NCBI RefSeq assembly: GCF_009498525.1
Contig: NZ_QSNT01000002.1
Span: 1,426,001 to 1,490,000, forward strand
From: Rhizobium sp. ICMP 5592
Lineage (GTDB): Bacteria; Pseudomonadota; Alphaproteobacteria; Rhizobiales; Rhizobiaceae
Length of the DNA: 64,000 nt
Reading direction: 5' to 3'
Part shown: piece by piece, positions 1 through 9,728 of the stretch
How positions within the stretch are numbered: position 1 is the stretch's first letter
Layout: every line of letters starts with the position of its first letter
Translations under genes and position numbers: made by a program
The notes under the pieces: model-generated
Database searches by the model: none
What the model saw: only the letters and a program-made list of their open reading frames with translations
What the model was told of the DNA's origin: nothing

Positions 1-1
1 C

Positions 2-901
2 ATATCGGTGAGCGGCATCATCGCCGCGACGATCATCGGGTTCCTGGTCGGTATCGGACGGCTTTCGCACAATTGGCTGATTGCCAAGCTTTGCCAGGCC
101 TATGTCGAGCTTTTCCGCAACATTCCGCCGCTGCTGGTCATCTTCTTCTGGTATAGCGGCGTGCTGGTCTTGCTGCCGCAAGCGCGCGACGCGCTGCACC
201 TGCCGTTCTCTACCTATCTCAGCAATCGCGGCCTCGCCTCTCCGAGCCCGATTTTCGGCGCCGGGATGTGGGCCGTCGGCCTTGCTCTCATCGTTGCCAT
301 TGTGGCTGTATTTTTCCTGTCGCGATGGGCTCACAAGCGTCAGGCCGCAACCGGCCAGCAGTTCCACACCATCTGGGTGTCTATCGCCCTGCTCGTTGGC
401 TTGCCGCTTCTGACCTTCTTCGCCTCCGGCATGCCGCTTTCCTTCGATTACCCCGTTGCCGGAAAGTTCAACCTGACGGGTGGCTTCGTCATCGGACCGG
501 AATTCATCTCCCTGTTCCTGGCGCTTTCCTTCTACACGGCGTCCTTTATCGCCGAGATCGTCCGCGGCGGCATTCGCGGCGTGGCCAAGGGACAATCGGA
601 GGCCGCCAGTGCGCTCGGCCTTCGCGCCTCCGCCATCACGCGGCTTGTCGTCATTCCGCAGGCGCTGCGCATCATCATTCCGCCACTGACCAGCCAATAT
701 CTCAACCTGACGAAGAATTCGTCGCTTGCGATCGCCATCGGCTACGCCGATCTCGTGGCCGTGGGCGGTGTCATTCTCAACCAGTCCGGCCGTGCCATCG
801 AGGTCGTCATCATCTGGATGATCGTCTACCTCACGCTCAGCATCGTGACCTCGCTGTTCATGAACTGGTTCAATGCCAAGATGGCCCTGGTGGAGAGATA
901 A
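2..901 (+). CDS. aapQ: General L-amino-acid ABC transporter permease AapQ (5' truncated by window)
   Basis: Inner-membrane permease of the broad-specificity Aap amino-acid uptake system. The frame is open to the window edge and the protein starts upstream; about 299 residues are visible, whereas AapQ is usually near 400. Several hydrophobic segments are visible. The EAA-type cytoplasmic loop that contacts the ATPase is seen in the C-terminal half ([19 protein letters not shown]). The FRNIPPLL segment is typical of HisMQ-type permeases. It is followed after 1 bp by aapM and then aapP, the standard rhizobial aapJQMP order. Family assignment is firm; aapJ would lie just outside the window. Confidence 0.93.
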   Translation: MSVSGIIAATIIGFLVGIGRLSHNWLIAKLCQAYVELFRNIPPLLVIFFWYSGVLVLLPQARDALHLPFSTYLSNRGLASPSPIFGAGMWAVGLALIVAIVAVFFLSRWAHKRQAATGQQFHTIWVSIALLVGLPLLTFFASGMPLSFDYPVAGKFNLTGGFVIGPEFISLFLALSFYTASFIAEIVRGGIRGVAKGQSEAASALGLRASAITRLVVIPQALRIIIPPLTSQYLNLTKNSSLAIAIGYADLVAVGGVILNQSGRAIEVVIIWMIVYLTLSIVTSLFMNWFNAKMALVER

Positions 902-902
902 G

Positions 903-2057
903 ATGTCCGACGCAAACCAAGGCTTCGTAAGCAAAACCATTCTTCCGCCGTTGCCGGCTCCCGCAAATGAAAAGGGCGTCGCACACTGGATCAGAAAGAA
1001 TCTGTTGGCAACGCCGAAGGACGTGGTGCTGACCGTCATCGCCATCACCTTCCTCGCCTGGGCCATTCCGCATATCGTCAACTGGCTGTTCATCGAGGCC
1101 GCCTGGAGCGGCACCGACCGCACCTTCTGCGCGACGGCGGTACAGGGCGGCATCCAGCCCGACGGCTGGAGCGGCGCATGCTGGGCTTTCGTCCGCGCCA
1201 AGTTCAGCATCTTCATGTTCGGCCTCTATCCGCCGGAGCAACGCTGGCGGCCGATCCTCGTTGCCATTCTCACCGTTCTTATTGTTGGGCCGTTGCTGAT
1301 ACCCTCCTTTCCCAGGAAAGGGCTGAATGCGCTCCTCGCCTTCATCGTGCTCCCGATCGTATCGTTCTTCCTGCTTCTTGGCGGGTTCGGCCTTGAGGTC
1401 GTGGAAACGACGCGTTGGGGCGGCCTGATGGTGACGCTGATACTCTCGTTCGTCGCGATCGGGGTATCCATTCCGTTCGGCATTATCCTGGCGCTTGGTC
1501 GCCGTTCGAAAATGCCCGTCATCCGCATGCTGTGCGTCCTCTTCATCGAGGTCATTCGCGGCATTCCGTTGATTACGGTGCTGTTCATGGCCAGCGTCAT
1601 GCTGCCGCTCTTCCTGCCGCAGGGCTGGACGATGGACAAACTGCTGCGCGCGATGGTCGGTGTCTCGCTGTTTACGTCGGCCTATATGGCGGAAGTCATT
1701 CGCGGTGGCCTGCAGGCAGTGCCGAAGGGTCAGTTCGAAGGCGCCGATTCGCTCGGCCTCGGCTATTGGCAGAAGATGCGGCTCATCGTGCTGCCGCAGG
1801 CGATCAAGCTGGTCATCCCCGGCATCGTCAACACCTTCATCGGCATGTTCAAGGACACCTCGCTGGTGTCGATCATCAACATGTTCGATCTGCTCGGCAT
1901 CGTCCGCCAGAATTTCGCCGACGGGAACTGGGCAAGTGCGGTCACCCCGATCACGGGCCTCGTCTTCGCCGGCTTCATATTCTGGCTTTTCTGCTTTGCC
2001 ATGTCGCGTTATTCAGGTTTCATGGAACGCCACCTCGACACTGGCCACAAACGATAA
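903..2057 (+). CDS. aapM: General L-amino-acid ABC transporter permease AapM
   Basis: Second inner-membrane permease of the Aap system, 384 residues. The chosen ATG (MSDANQGF) sits 1 bp after the aapQ stop and follows a GAGAG ribosome-binding site; an in-frame upstream ATG at 873 lies inside aapQ and is less likely. There is a long N-terminal region with an extra-cytoplasmic loop. It is followed by the HisMQ permease domain with the EAA loop ([20 protein letters not shown]) at about residues 265-285. The [10 protein letters not shown] segment matches polar amino-acid permeases. It would pair with AapQ to form the translocation channel. Confidence 0.94.
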   Translation: MSDANQGFVSKTILPPLPAPANEKGVAHWIRKNLLATPKDVVLTVIAITFLAWAIPHIVNWLFIEAAWSGTDRTFCATAVQGGIQPDGWSGACWAFVRAKFSIFMFGLYPPEQRWRPILVAILTVLIVGPLLIPSFPRKGLNALLAFIVLPIVSFFLLLGGFGLEVVETTRWGGLMVTLILSFVAIGVSIPFGIILALGRRSKMPVIRMLCVLFIEVIRGIPLITVLFMASVMLPLFLPQGWTMDKLLRAMVGVSLFTSAYMAEVIRGGLQAVPKGQFEGADSLGLGYWQKMRLIVLPQAIKLVIPGIVNTFIGMFKDTSLVSIINMFDLLGIVRQNFADGNWASAVTPITGLVFAGFIFWLFCFAMSRYSGFMERHLDTGHKR

Positions 2058-2075
2058 AAACTGAGGGAAAATAAT

Positions 2076-2849
2076 ATGGCTGACGCCCAACCGAAAAAAC
2101 TGACCATTTCCGATACGGAAGTCGCGGTTGAAATGATCAACATGAACAAGTGGTACGGCGATTTCCACGTACTGCGCGACATCAACCTCAAGGTCATGCG
2201 CGGCGAGCGCATCGTCATCGCCGGCCCGTCGGGCTCGGGCAAGTCGACGATGATCCGCTGCATCAACCGGCTGGAAGAACACCAGAAGGGCAACATCTTC
2301 GTCGACGGGACCGAGCTCACCAACGATCTGAAGAAGATCGACGAAGTGCGCCGCGAAGTCGGCATGGTGTTTCAGCACTTCAACCTCTTCCCGCATCTGA
2401 CGATCCTAGAAAATTGCACGCTGGCGCCGATCTGGGTGCGCAAAATGCCGAAGAAGCAGGCGGAAGAAATCGCCATGCACTTCCTCACCCGCGTCAAGAT
2501 CCCGGAGCAGGCGAAAAAATATCCGGGCCAGCTCTCGGGCGGTCAGCAGCAGCGTGTGGCAATCGCCCGCTCGCTGTGCATGAACCCGAAGATCATGCTG
2601 TTTGATGAGCCGACCTCTGCGCTCGACCCGGAAATGATCAAGGAAGTGCTCGACACCATGGTTGGCCTTGCCGAGGAAGGCATGACCATGCTCTGCGTCA
2701 CCCACGAAATGGGCTTCGCCCGCCAGGTCGCCAACCGCGTGATCTTCATGGATCAGGGCCAGATCGTCGAACAGAACTCGCCGAAGGAGTTCTTCGACAA
2801 TCCGCAGCACGAGCGCACCAAGCTGTTCCTCAGCCAGATCCTGCACTGA
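2076..2849 (+). CDS. aapP: General L-amino-acid ABC transporter ATP-binding protein AapP
   Basis: ATPase subunit that powers AapQM, 257 residues, a normal length for the family. Walker A (GPSGSGKST), the Q-loop, signature LSGGQQQR, Walker B (IMLFDEP) and the switch histidine in VTHEMGF are all intact. It lies 18 bp after aapM with a GAGGG ribosome-binding site and ends the operon just before a strong intrinsic terminator. Close GlnQ/AapP-type sequence plus context make the assignment secure. Confidence 0.95.
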   Translation: MADAQPKKLTISDTEVAVEMINMNKWYGDFHVLRDINLKVMRGERIVIAGPSGSGKSTMIRCINRLEEHQKGNIFVDGTELTNDLKKIDEVRREVGMVFQHFNLFPHLTILENCTLAPIWVRKMPKKQAEEIAMHFLTRVKIPEQAKKYPGQLSGGQQQRVAIARSLCMNPKIMLFDEPTSALDPEMIKEVLDTMVGLAEEGMTMLCVTHEMGFARQVANRVIFMDQGQIVEQNSPKEFFDNPQHERTKLFLSQILH

Positions 2850-2870
2850 TCAAACGGTTATCCGACAATC

Positions 2871-2906
2871 AAAACCCGCCGGCTGAGACACAGCCGGCGG
2901 GTTTTT
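2871..2906 (+). terminator. Intrinsic terminator of the aap operon
   Basis: A perfect 11-bp GC-rich stem (CCCGCCGGCTG with CAGCCGGCGGG) closes a 5-nt loop and is followed by five T residues. It starts 21 bp after the aapP stop. The flanking A and T runs extend the stem, so it could also work on the other strand. Confidence 0.9.
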
Positions 2907-3000
2907 CATTTGATGCGCGTCATTCGGCCATTGTCGCCATTAACCATCTTGACACCCGGAACAAACCAGAACATTGTGCGAACAAATGAGGGCAAACACA

Positions 3001-3240
3001 ATGGCATCTGGCGAAAAGTTCATCATCCTTCCCTACAAAAAGAATCGCGGAAACCTGGTGCCAGGGGAAATGCGGCAGGCCTCCAGCGCCGCCGGCGCCG
3101 AGAAGATCGCCTCCTCCATGTCCGCCCGCTTCATCGGCGTCGCCGCCTATGCAGTCATGGTCGACGAAGAGACCGGCGACATGACCGCCCCTCGCCTGCT
3201 CGCCCGGCACGGCGAGATCGCGGATCTGAACGCCGCTTGA
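3001..3240 (+). CDS. Conserved hypothetical protein, 79 aa
   Basis: A small soluble protein starting at an ATG preceded by GAGGG. It contains a short basic segment (LPYKKNRGNLVPGE) followed by an alanine/serine-rich stretch and a possible helix-strand region. No catalytic motif or membrane segment is visible. It stands alone between the aap terminator and tRNA-Arg. Coding is supported by the ribosome-binding site and codon bias like the neighbours. I do not recognise a function. Confidence 0.6.
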   Translation: MASGEKFIILPYKKNRGNLVPGEMRQASSAAGAEKIASSMSARFIGVAAYAVMVDEETGDMTAPRLLARHGEIADLNAA

Positions 3241-3440
3241 TATTGCTCACTAACCGAGGCCTCTCATACGGTAGAGGCAAGCCGCAGCTTCGCGATCACG
3301 GCAGCCGGCGCACACGGTTACTTCGATACCCCAGCCGGTAGGCTTGCGGCCTGAAAAGGCATATAGCGCACCGCAATGAACGCGATATACTATCGCCGGC
3401 TGCGCAGGACGCAGTTTTCACGAGGCGTTGGGGAACGGGC

Positions 3441-3602
3441 GTGAAGAAGAGCGACAGGATAGTCATGGCACTCGCGCTTCTGGGCGCAGCAATCATCGTC
3501 ATAAAGATGATCGGCGCGATGTCCGGATACGATCTGATCGAGATGGCGGTCAATGCGACCAGGCCGACCGATAGTGGCGGCTGGTTGGCGGCGACACGCT
3601 GA
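3441..3602 (+). CDS. Possible small single-span membrane peptide, 53 aa
   Basis: A short GTG-started frame preceded by a GGGGAACGGG purine stretch. After KKSDR comes a hydrophobic segment of about 20 residues (VMALALLGAAIIVIKMIGAM), then a polar tail. This would give a small inner-membrane peptide with an N-in orientation. Nothing else overlaps it. The gene is below the size at which coding can be judged by eye, so this is tentative. Confidence 0.35.
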   Translation: MKKSDRIVMALALLGAAIIVIKMIGAMSGYDLIEMAVNATRPTDSGGWLAATR

Positions 3603-3641
3603 GGCGTGTTACCTATGTATCGGGAATGGACAAACTAGAAA

Positions 3642-3718
<77 letters not shown>

Positions 3719-3813
3719 TTGAAAGCCAAGGCGCCGCGCGCTGGTCGCGGCGGGCACTACATGCCTGAAACTGCCGCCAAACTCAATGGGCGGCGTTGCA
3801 ATGAACTCCCGGC

Positions 3814-4119
3814 TCAGTGAGTCCAGGGCTGGATGCGGCTGAAGCGGAAGTTGTCGGTGTAGGAGACCACTTGGCGGTTGGCGTCCTTGGGAGCGATGAC
3901 GCGATATTCGATGCCTTCGCGCTGGGCATAGGCTTCGGCCTGCTCCTGCGTATCGAAGGTCAGTTTGAGCTGCTGGCGCGTGTCGGCCGAGGATGTGTAG
4001 CCCATGATCGGATCGATCTTACGCGGGGTTTCCTGGTCGAATTCCAGAACCCAGAGGTGTGTCTTGGCCTTGCCGGACTGCATGGCGGTCTTTGCGGGAC
4101 GGTAAATCTTGGCAGGCAT
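3814..4119 (-). CDS. ETC complex I subunit-like protein (NDUFS4 family), 101 aa
   Basis: Small alphaproteobacterial protein related to the NDUFS4/AQDQ 18-kDa accessory subunit of respiratory complex I. The chosen start is MPAKIYRPAKTAMQSG, the conserved family N-terminus; a longer frame extends upstream but looks non-coding. The body contains W-V-L-E-F-D and the ending segment DNFRFSRIQPWTH, both typical of the family. It would act on the cytoplasmic face of NADH dehydrogenase. It stands alone between two tRNA genes. The family call is firm; its exact role in bacteria is less clear. Confidence 0.85.
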   Translation of the reverse strand: MPAKIYRPAKTAMQSGKAKTHLWVLEFDQETPRKIDPIMGYTSSADTRQQLKLTFDTQEQAEAYAQREGIEYRVIAPKDANRQVVSYTDNFRFSRIQPWTH

Positions 4120-4296
4120 CGCTGCAGCGCCTCCGAATAAGCGGGATAGCCCGCTTCCTTGCTTCTCTTGTCTTCGCCCGGCCCTTTCGGGCAGAGCGCA
4201 TATGGGATTCTGCTTAGCCGCGAATCCCTTTGTTATCAAGCAAAAAGGCGGCGCAGCCTCATCTCAATCCATCGATAGTTTTGGGGGATTTTAAAA

Positions 4297-4373
<77 letters not shown>

Positions 4374-4498
4374 TACCCTTCCGCCATCTTCAGAAGATCG
4401 CGTCGCCCTGCTTGGCAGAACGAGTGGGGAGATACACGGTTCGCCCCAATGCTGCAACAGCTAAAATCGTGTCGAACCGATGATCCCCGGGGAAAGAT

Positions 4499-5011
4499 CT
4501 ATTTGCCGTGTTTTGCGGAAAGAGTGGCGCTGGTTGCCTTGTCGCCGACAGCAAGGCCAAGCTTCTTCACAACGCCGCTATTCAGCTCGATGACGTAATC
4601 CACCGGCCCGCCGGAACTGATGATCGCCTCCGAATAGGGAACGGCATTTTCCTGGATATGGGTAATGACGCCATTCCTGTCGAGGAAGAGCATGTCCAGC
4701 GATAGCTTGGTGTTTTTCATCCACATCATCACCGGACGCGATGTGCCGAAATCGAACAGCATGCCGTGATCAGCCGGCATCGTGTCGCGATACATCAGGC
4801 CGAGTTCCAGCTGTGATTCGGTCAACGCCAATTCCACGGTGAACTTGTGTGCCTCCCCCTTCGCGGTCTTGATCGACAAGGGTTCTGACTCAAACTTGAC
4901 CATCTGCTCGATCGCGGTCTGCGCGGCAAAGGCGGTCGGGATGGCACCGCAAACAAGAAAAAGCGCCAAAGCGGCGCTTTTCATAACGGTAAAAGACGGT
5001 CTCCCGGTCAT
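4499..5011 (-). CDS. DUF192 family exported protein
   Basis: A 170-residue protein with an N-terminal Sec-type signal (hydrophobic AALALFLVCGAI, likely cleavage after AFA). It is followed by the DUF192 fold with conserved LMYRDTMPADHGMLF and MWMKNT segments. The chosen ATG overlaps the end of the upstream cold-shock gene (TGAGATG), suggesting translational coupling. An ATG at 4984 (MKSAALALF), preceded by GGGAG, is an equally plausible start. The family is widespread and probably periplasmic; its biochemical function is not established. Confidence 0.85.
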   Translation of the reverse strand: MTGRPSFTVMKSAALALFLVCGAIPTAFAAQTAIEQMVKFESEPLSIKTAKGEAHKFTVELALTESQLELGLMYRDTMPADHGMLFDFGTSRPVMMWMKNTKLSLDMLFLDRNGVITHIQENAVPYSEAIISSGGPVDYVIELNSGVVKKLGLAVGDKATSATLSAKHGK

Positions 5012-5012
5012 C

Positions 5013-5591
5013 TCAATGCGGCCGCGTTGCCGGGCTCGGCGCATCCGGATGGATTTCCGCCGCCATCAGCCCCTTTTCGCCCGGTCCGAACCGAACGAGA
5101 ACCACTTGGCCCGGCCGCAACTCGGCCAGGCCGAAACGACGCAGCGTTTCCATATGCACGAAGATATCCTCGGTGCCCTCGCCGCGCGTCAAGAAGCCGA
5201 AGCCCTTGGTGCGGTTGAACCACTTGACCAGCGCGCGCTCAAGGCCGCTCGTCGCGGTCACCTGGACATGCGTGCGGACCGGCGGCATCTGCGACGGGTG
5301 CACGGCGGTCGACTGGTCCATGGAGAGGATCTTGAAGGCCTGATAGCCACGCTCGCGGCGCTGGATCAGCGCGACGATGCGGGTTCCTTCAAGAATAGTC
5401 TGATAACCGTCACGACGTAGACATGTCACATGCAACAAAACGTCCTGCATGCCGTTATCCGGAACGATGAAGCCAAAGCCCTTGGCGACATCAAACCATT
5501 TTACGACGCCGGAGATCTCGATAAGATCGACGGCCTCGCTTGATAACTCTCCGAAGTCGGCTATTCCCTTCGATGAAATTCTGTCGCTCAT
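5013..5591 (-). CDS. Double cold-shock-domain protein
   Basis: A 192-residue protein with two S1-like cold-shock domains. The first is at about residues 26-90 ([18 protein letters not shown]). The second is at about 118-182 ([20 protein letters not shown]). The RNP1-like KGFGFI/KGFGFL motifs are intact in both. A proline/serine linker joins them. This arrangement is common in Rhizobiales, where single-stranded nucleic-acid binding is expected. The ATG giving MSDRISSKG is preferred over one 27 bp upstream. The DUF192 gene follows with no gap, so the two are probably cotranscribed. Confidence 0.9.
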   Translation of the reverse strand: MSDRISSKGIADFGELSSEAVDLIEISGVVKWFDVAKGFGFIVPDNGMQDVLLHVTCLRRDGYQTILEGTRIVALIQRRERGYQAFKILSMDQSTAVHPSQMPPVRTHVQVTATSGLERALVKWFNRTKGFGFLTRGEGTEDIFVHMETLRRFGLAELRPGQVVLVRFGPGEKGLMAAEIHPDAPSPATRPH

Positions 5592-5786
5592 CCTGGCCAG
5601 CCCTCGATTACGCGTCACACTGTTACGGTTAACTGATTCCTTGAAATCAAGTTTAACATCTTGGTAACGGAAATGCGCAAGTCCTAGTTTTGTTTATTCC
5701 CACTCTTGATTATCAAGCCAAAGTCTTGCCCGAAGCTGGTGTCCCGTTTCATGATCGGCCCAGCGCAACATTAGAGAGGAAATAGA

Positions 5787-6227
5787 ATGCGTTATCTCCA
5801 CACCATGGTCCGCGTGACGGATCTCGAGGCGTCGCTGCATTTTTATAGCACTCTATTCGGCCTTACCGAAACCCGCCGCTATGAAAACGAAAAAGGCCGT
5901 TTCACGCTCGTCTTCCTGGCCGCCAGCGACGATGTCGAAGCGTCTCGCAACAGCGGAGCGCCCAGCCTCGAGCTGACCTACAACTGGGATCCGGAGGAGT
6001 ATACCGGAGGACGCAACTTCGGTCACCTCGCCTATGAGGTCGACGATATCTATGCGACCTGCCAGAAGCTTAAGGACAACGGCATCACGATCAACCGGCC
6101 ACCGCGCGACGGTCACATGGCCTTTGTGCGCTCGCCGGACGGCATTTCCATCGAGATTCTCCAGAAGGGCGCCAACCTTGCGCCCACTGAACCCTGGGCT
6201 TCGATGCAAAATACAGGCGCCTGGTAA
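5787..6227 (+). CDS. gloA: Lactoylglutathione lyase (glyoxalase I)
   Basis: A 146-residue glyoxalase that converts the methylglyoxal-glutathione hemithioacetal to S-lactoylglutathione in the cytoplasm. Metal ligands are visible in the expected places: His5 in RYLHTMVRV, His in the GHLAYEVDD segment and Glu in SIEILQ. A strong ribosome-binding site (GAGAGGAAA) precedes the ATG. The length matches GloA. It is monocistronic here. Confident by family. Confidence 0.93.
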   Translation: MRYLHTMVRVTDLEASLHFYSTLFGLTETRRYENEKGRFTLVFLAASDDVEASRNSGAPSLELTYNWDPEEYTGGRNFGHLAYEVDDIYATCQKLKDNGITINRPPRDGHMAFVRSPDGISIEILQKGANLAPTEPWASMQNTGAW

Positions 6228-6468
6228 AAGCAAGCTTTCGCGAGGCTTACGGCACGCGCGGAACCATCGGTTTCGCGCTTGCCGGCCATACCCGCTCTCC
6301 TGCATGCTTGGACGACTCGAAGCATCATGCATCGGATTTCGCGGGTTCCCATCGTTCCCAGTCAGCATCGCGCGATATCATCGTCCCTCGCAAGAGGCCG
6401 TTCCGGTGCACACTCTTTAAAGCGGGGAACGTCCTTTGTACGATCGGCAGATTTTATCCGGCAATGAG

Positions 6469-7224
6469 ATGCGCGCAAGCGCTATTGCAATCGCCCTCTC
6501 GTTTCTGATGCTCTCCGGCTGCGCGACAACGGCCGATAAGCCAAAGCTGGCGGCGGAGACGGCGCCACCACCAAGCGCTGCCGAGCAGCTTGCTGATTCT
6601 CTCAACAGCAGCGCCGAGGCGAAGCGGCTGAAAGGCGATGCCGCCTATCGTGATCCGCTGGTTCGCAGCGTGCATGATGTGCGACGGCAGATCGTCACCG
6701 AACAAGCGAACAATCAATCCGGCTATCCGCCAGCTCCCGCCACCGACGCACCAGCCGGCATTGCCGGGCTGGTGACGCAGCCGACCGCGGTGAACGCCAG
6801 CAGGAGTAGCATCTATGCCGCCCCCGCCCCGATCGCCGTCAATCCGGATGGAACGCTGGCCAAGACACAGCCGGACGCCGGGCAGCAGGGAATCACGCCG
6901 TTCATGCGCAGCGTCTACACCTTGCCGCCGGGTACAGCACAGAACGTCGCACCGCCGCAGAACGATGGTGGCATGCCGGTAGGCACGACCTCCGAATCCG
7001 TGCTTCCTCCACCCGTCATCCGCAACGCCGCTCCCACATCGACGAGCCCGATGAAGCCGACAGCGGATGCCACCCCCTCGAAAATCATGCCCGCCCCCGG
7101 CTCTTCGGTCCATACGATCGACAGCAAGGAAGCACTGATGCTGGCGCATATCGCCGCCTCGAAGGGCCAAGGCCCGGGCGCCAAGTCGCTGATCACGCCA
7201 ACGCAGGGCGCATCGGGGCTTTGA
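6469..7224 (+). CDS. Putative lipoprotein, Pro/Ala/Thr-rich
   Basis: A 251-residue protein with a lipoprotein signal: MRASAIAIALSFLMLSGC, with Cys18 in the LSGC lipobox. The mature part is rich in proline, alanine and threonine and looks mostly disordered, with no recognisable domain; a helix near the C-terminus includes KEALMLAHIAASKGQG. An in-frame upstream ATG exists at 6436, but the chosen start places the signal peptide at the N-terminus. Probably outer-membrane or periplasmic. Function unknown. Confidence 0.7.
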   Translation: MRASAIAIALSFLMLSGCATTADKPKLAAETAPPPSAAEQLADSLNSSAEAKRLKGDAAYRDPLVRSVHDVRRQIVTEQANNQSGYPPAPATDAPAGIAGLVTQPTAVNASRSSIYAAPAPIAVNPDGTLAKTQPDAGQQGITPFMRSVYTLPPGTAQNVAPPQNDGGMPVGTTSESVLPPPVIRNAAPTSTSPMKPTADATPSKIMPAPGSSVHTIDSKEALMLAHIAASKGQGPGAKSLITPTQGASGL

Positions 7225-7334
7225 GCCATTCCTCTCTGCAGATCTTCACAACGTCCTGTTAAGGCAGGCTTATTCAAATTTCGCTGTAGCTTCATGCACC
7301 TGTCATTTTTTCGAAGAAAAAGCGAAATAGGCGC

Positions 7335-7363
7335 TTGCGGGAATGAAATCACCCCGCTATAAG
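7335..7363 (+). promoter_or_regulatory. Sigma-70-type promoter of the first tRNA-Glu
   Basis: TTGCGG and TATAAG are separated by 17 bp, and the tRNA begins 18 bp after the -10 box. The same TTGCGG-17-TAT arrangement stands in front of all three tRNA-Glu genes, which supports it as a real promoter. Confidence 0.75.
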
Positions 7364-7381
7364 CGCGCCACACAACAGCAC

Positions 7382-7456
7382 GCGCCCTTCGTCTATCGGT
7401 TAGGACGACAGATTTTCATTCTGTAAAGAGGGGTTCGACTCCCCTAGGGCGTGCCA
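7382..7456 (+). tRNA. tRNA-Glu (anticodon TTC), copy 1
   Basis: A 75-nt cloverleaf with acceptor GCGCCCT/AGGGCGT, discriminator G and encoded CCA. The anticodon loop TTTTCAT gives TTC, reading GAA/GAG. It is identical to the third copy at 7733. Confidence 0.95.
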
Positions 7457-7493
7457 CTGTTGTTCTCTCCCCTGATAAGAATGCTTGTTCCGC

Positions 7494-7522
7494 TTGCGGC
7501 GGCTTTGCGCTATTCCTATATG
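7494..7522 (+). promoter_or_regulatory. Promoter of the second tRNA-Glu
   Basis: TTGCGG and TATATG are separated by 17 bp, 16 bp upstream of the tRNA. The layout matches the other two tRNA-Glu promoters although the spacer sequence differs. Confidence 0.65.
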
Positions 7523-7538
7523 ACCCTGAGCGCATCAT

Positions 7539-7613
7539 GCGCCCTTCGTCTATCGGTTAGGACAACAGATTCTCATTCTGTAAAGAGGGGTTCGACTCCC
7601 CTAGGGCGTACCA
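7539..7613 (+). tRNA. tRNA-Glu (anticodon CTC), copy 2
   Basis: A 75-nt tRNA nearly identical to its neighbours. The anticodon loop is TTCTCAT, giving CTC, which reads GAG only. The discriminator base is A rather than G, and one D-arm base also differs (GACAACA versus GACGACA). It sits between two TTC copies, so the isoacceptor probably arose by duplication and anticodon change. Confidence 0.93.
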
Positions 7614-7690
7614 AACGGAACAGCCTCGAACTTTTCCACAATCGCATCGAAAAATCTGCCTCTAGTCGTGGATTTTTCTCGATTTTCCGC

Positions 7691-7719
7691 TTGCGGGATC
7701 AAAAGGTGCTGACTATAAG
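7691..7719 (+). promoter_or_regulatory. Promoter of the third tRNA-Glu
   Basis: TTGCGG and TATAAG are separated by 17 bp, 13 bp upstream of the tRNA. The flank (CGCTTGCGGG and the CGCCACA/AGCACGC leader) is shared with copy 1, pointing to a duplication that included the promoter. Confidence 0.75.
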
Positions 7720-7732
7720 GGCGCCACAGCAC

Positions 7733-7807
7733 GCGCCCTTCGTCTATCGGTTAGGACGACAGATTTTCATTCTGTAAAGAGGGGTTCGACTCCCCTAGGG
7801 CGTGCCA
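7733..7807 (+). tRNA. tRNA-Glu (anticodon TTC), copy 3
   Basis: A 75-nt cloverleaf identical in sequence to copy 1, with anticodon TTC and encoded CCA. Its leader also resembles that of copy 1. Confidence 0.95.
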
Positions 7808-7866
7808 CTGTCTTCCCCCTGAAATCATTGGACTTATGTTGCTATCGCGGCGATACCGCTTTGCGC

Positions 7867-9681
7867 TCAAGGCGCCTTTGCCGCATCCGTGACCCGCAGC
7901 TGGACGCGGCGGTTGCCCTGCCAGTGGTCTGCGCCAAGCGTGCCGGCGACGTGGATCTGCGATCCGCGCGACGACATCAGCAGTTCGCCGAGCGGCGTCT
8001 CGGCGGCACGGAAGGCGATGCCGTCGAGGCGACCGCCGTCCTGTGCTTCCAGCGTGACCTTGATGTGTGACTGGCCGACCAGGCGCGAATCGCGCAGGCG
8101 ATGGCTCGGCAGGGCGAAAATCGGCTGCGGATGGCCGGAGCCATATGGGCCGGCGGTTTCTAGCTGGTCGATCAGATCCACGGTCGCGCCGCTGGCGCCG
8201 AGTGCGCCGTCGATTTTCAGCGTTTCGTTGGCAACGAGGCCGGGTACCTGCCTTTCCGCCTTCTCGGTGAAGAAGGCGCGCAGTTTTCCGAGATTGCCGC
8301 GCTCCACCGTCAGGCCCGCCGCCATGGCATGGCCGCCACCCTTGACCAGCAGACCGGCATCGACTGCGGCGCGCACCATGCGGCCCATGTCGAATCCGTT
8401 GATCGAGCGGCCTGAGCCAGTGCCCTTGCCCATGGGATCGAAGGCGATCGCGAAGGCCGGACGGCGGAATTTGTCCTTCAGCCGCGATGCGATCAGGCCG
8501 ACAATGCCCGGATGCCAATTCTCGCGAGCGGTGACGATGACGGAGGCGCCGTCGCCATTGCCGTATTCCGCCAGCGCCTCGGCCTCGGCCTCCTGCAGCA
8601 TGGCGGCTTCCATGGCCTGGCGCTCGCGGTTCAGCTCGTCCAGCTTCTCGGCGATGGTCTCGGCTTCGCTGGTATCCTCCAGCGTCAGCAGGCGGGCGCC
8701 GAGCGCCGCATCGCCGATTCGGCCGCCGGCATTGATGCGCGGGCCGATCAGGAAGCCGAAATGATAGGGGGTCACCGGGCCACCCAGCCCTGCCTTGCGG
8801 AAGAGTGCTGCAAGGCCCGGATTGCCCTGATGGCGGGCAGCGATCAGGCCCTTGACGACATAGGCGCGGTTGAGCCCCTTCAACGGCACGACATCGCAGA
8901 CCGTCGCCAAGGCGACGATATCAAGCCAGGCCAACAGGTCGATGGAGCGGACACGGGCATCGCCCGCCTCGCGCAGCTGCCGCAGCGCCGCAACAAGCAC
9001 CAGGAAGACGACACCGGCGGCGCAGAGATGCCCCTGCCCCGACAGATCGTCCTCGCGGTTCGGATTGACTAACGCATGGCAGTGCGGAAGCTCGTGGCCG
9101 ACCTGATGGTGGTCGATGACCACGACATCGATGTTGCGCGCCTTTGCCGCATCCAGCGATTCGAAGCTGGTGGAACCGCAGTCGACGGTGACGATCAGCG
9201 TCGCGCCATTATCGATCAGCTGATTGATGGCGGCGGGGTTGGGGCCGTAGCCTTCGAAGATGCGGTCAGGAATATAAATGCTGGCGGGCACGCCGAAATG
9301 GGTAAGAAAGCGGTAGAGCAGCGCGGAAGATGCGGCACCGTCGACATCGTAATCGCCGAAGATCGCGACTGTCTCTCCCGCCTTGACGGCGCGTAGCAGG
9401 CGCTGTGCGGCCTTCTCGCAGTCAGTCAGCAGATAGGGATCCGGCATCAGGCTGCGGATGGTGGGATCGAGAAAGGCCATGGCCTCGTCGACACCAACGC
9501 CACGCCCGGCGAGTACGCGAGTAATTAGATCCGGCAGACCGTAGGTCTGGGCCATGGCCAGCGCCCGGTTCTGGCCGGCCTGGTCGAGCCGGGAGACCCA
9601 GCGATTGCCGGAAACGGAGCGTTCGACGCCCAGAAATGCCCGCTGCACAGGATCTGCCGGTTGTTCCACCATGTCTCCCAT
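7867..9681 (-). CDS. recJ: Single-stranded-DNA-specific 5'-3' exonuclease RecJ
   Basis: A 604-residue DHH-superfamily nuclease of recombination and mismatch repair. Key motifs are GDYDVDGA (motif I), VTVDCGS, VVVIDHHQVGHE (DHH motif) and the DHHA1 C-terminal GGGHAMAAG segment. An OB-like region follows (about residues 490-600). A second ATG three codons in (position 9672) is possible but its GGGAG would be too close. It lies 47 bp after hom on the same strand. Length and motifs are normal for alphaproteobacterial RecJ. Confidence 0.95.
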   Translation of the reverse strand: MGDMVEQPADPVQRAFLGVERSVSGNRWVSRLDQAGQNRALAMAQTYGLPDLITRVLAGRGVGVDEAMAFLDPTIRSLMPDPYLLTDCEKAAQRLLRAVKAGETVAIFGDYDVDGAASSALLYRFLTHFGVPASIYIPDRIFEGYGPNPAAINQLIDNGATLIVTVDCGSTSFESLDAAKARNIDVVVIDHHQVGHELPHCHALVNPNREDDLSGQGHLCAAGVVFLVLVAALRQLREAGDARVRSIDLLAWLDIVALATVCDVVPLKGLNRAYVVKGLIAARHQGNPGLAALFRKAGLGGPVTPYHFGFLIGPRINAGGRIGDAALGARLLTLEDTSEAETIAEKLDELNRERQAMEAAMLQEAEAEALAEYGNGDGASVIVTARENWHPGIVGLIASRLKDKFRRPAFAIAFDPMGKGTGSGRSINGFDMGRMVRAAVDAGLLVKGGGHAMAAGLTVERGNLGKLRAFFTEKAERQVPGLVANETLKIDGALGASGATVDLIDQLETAGPYGSGHPQPIFALPSHRLRDSRLVGQSHIKVTLEAQDGGRLDGIAFRAAETPLGELLMSSRGSQIHVAGTLGADHWQGNRRVQLRVTDAAKAP

Positions 9682-9728
9682 AATTGAGCGGCCCGGCTCC
9701 GCGTTACCGGAACGGGCCGCGCGTCACA

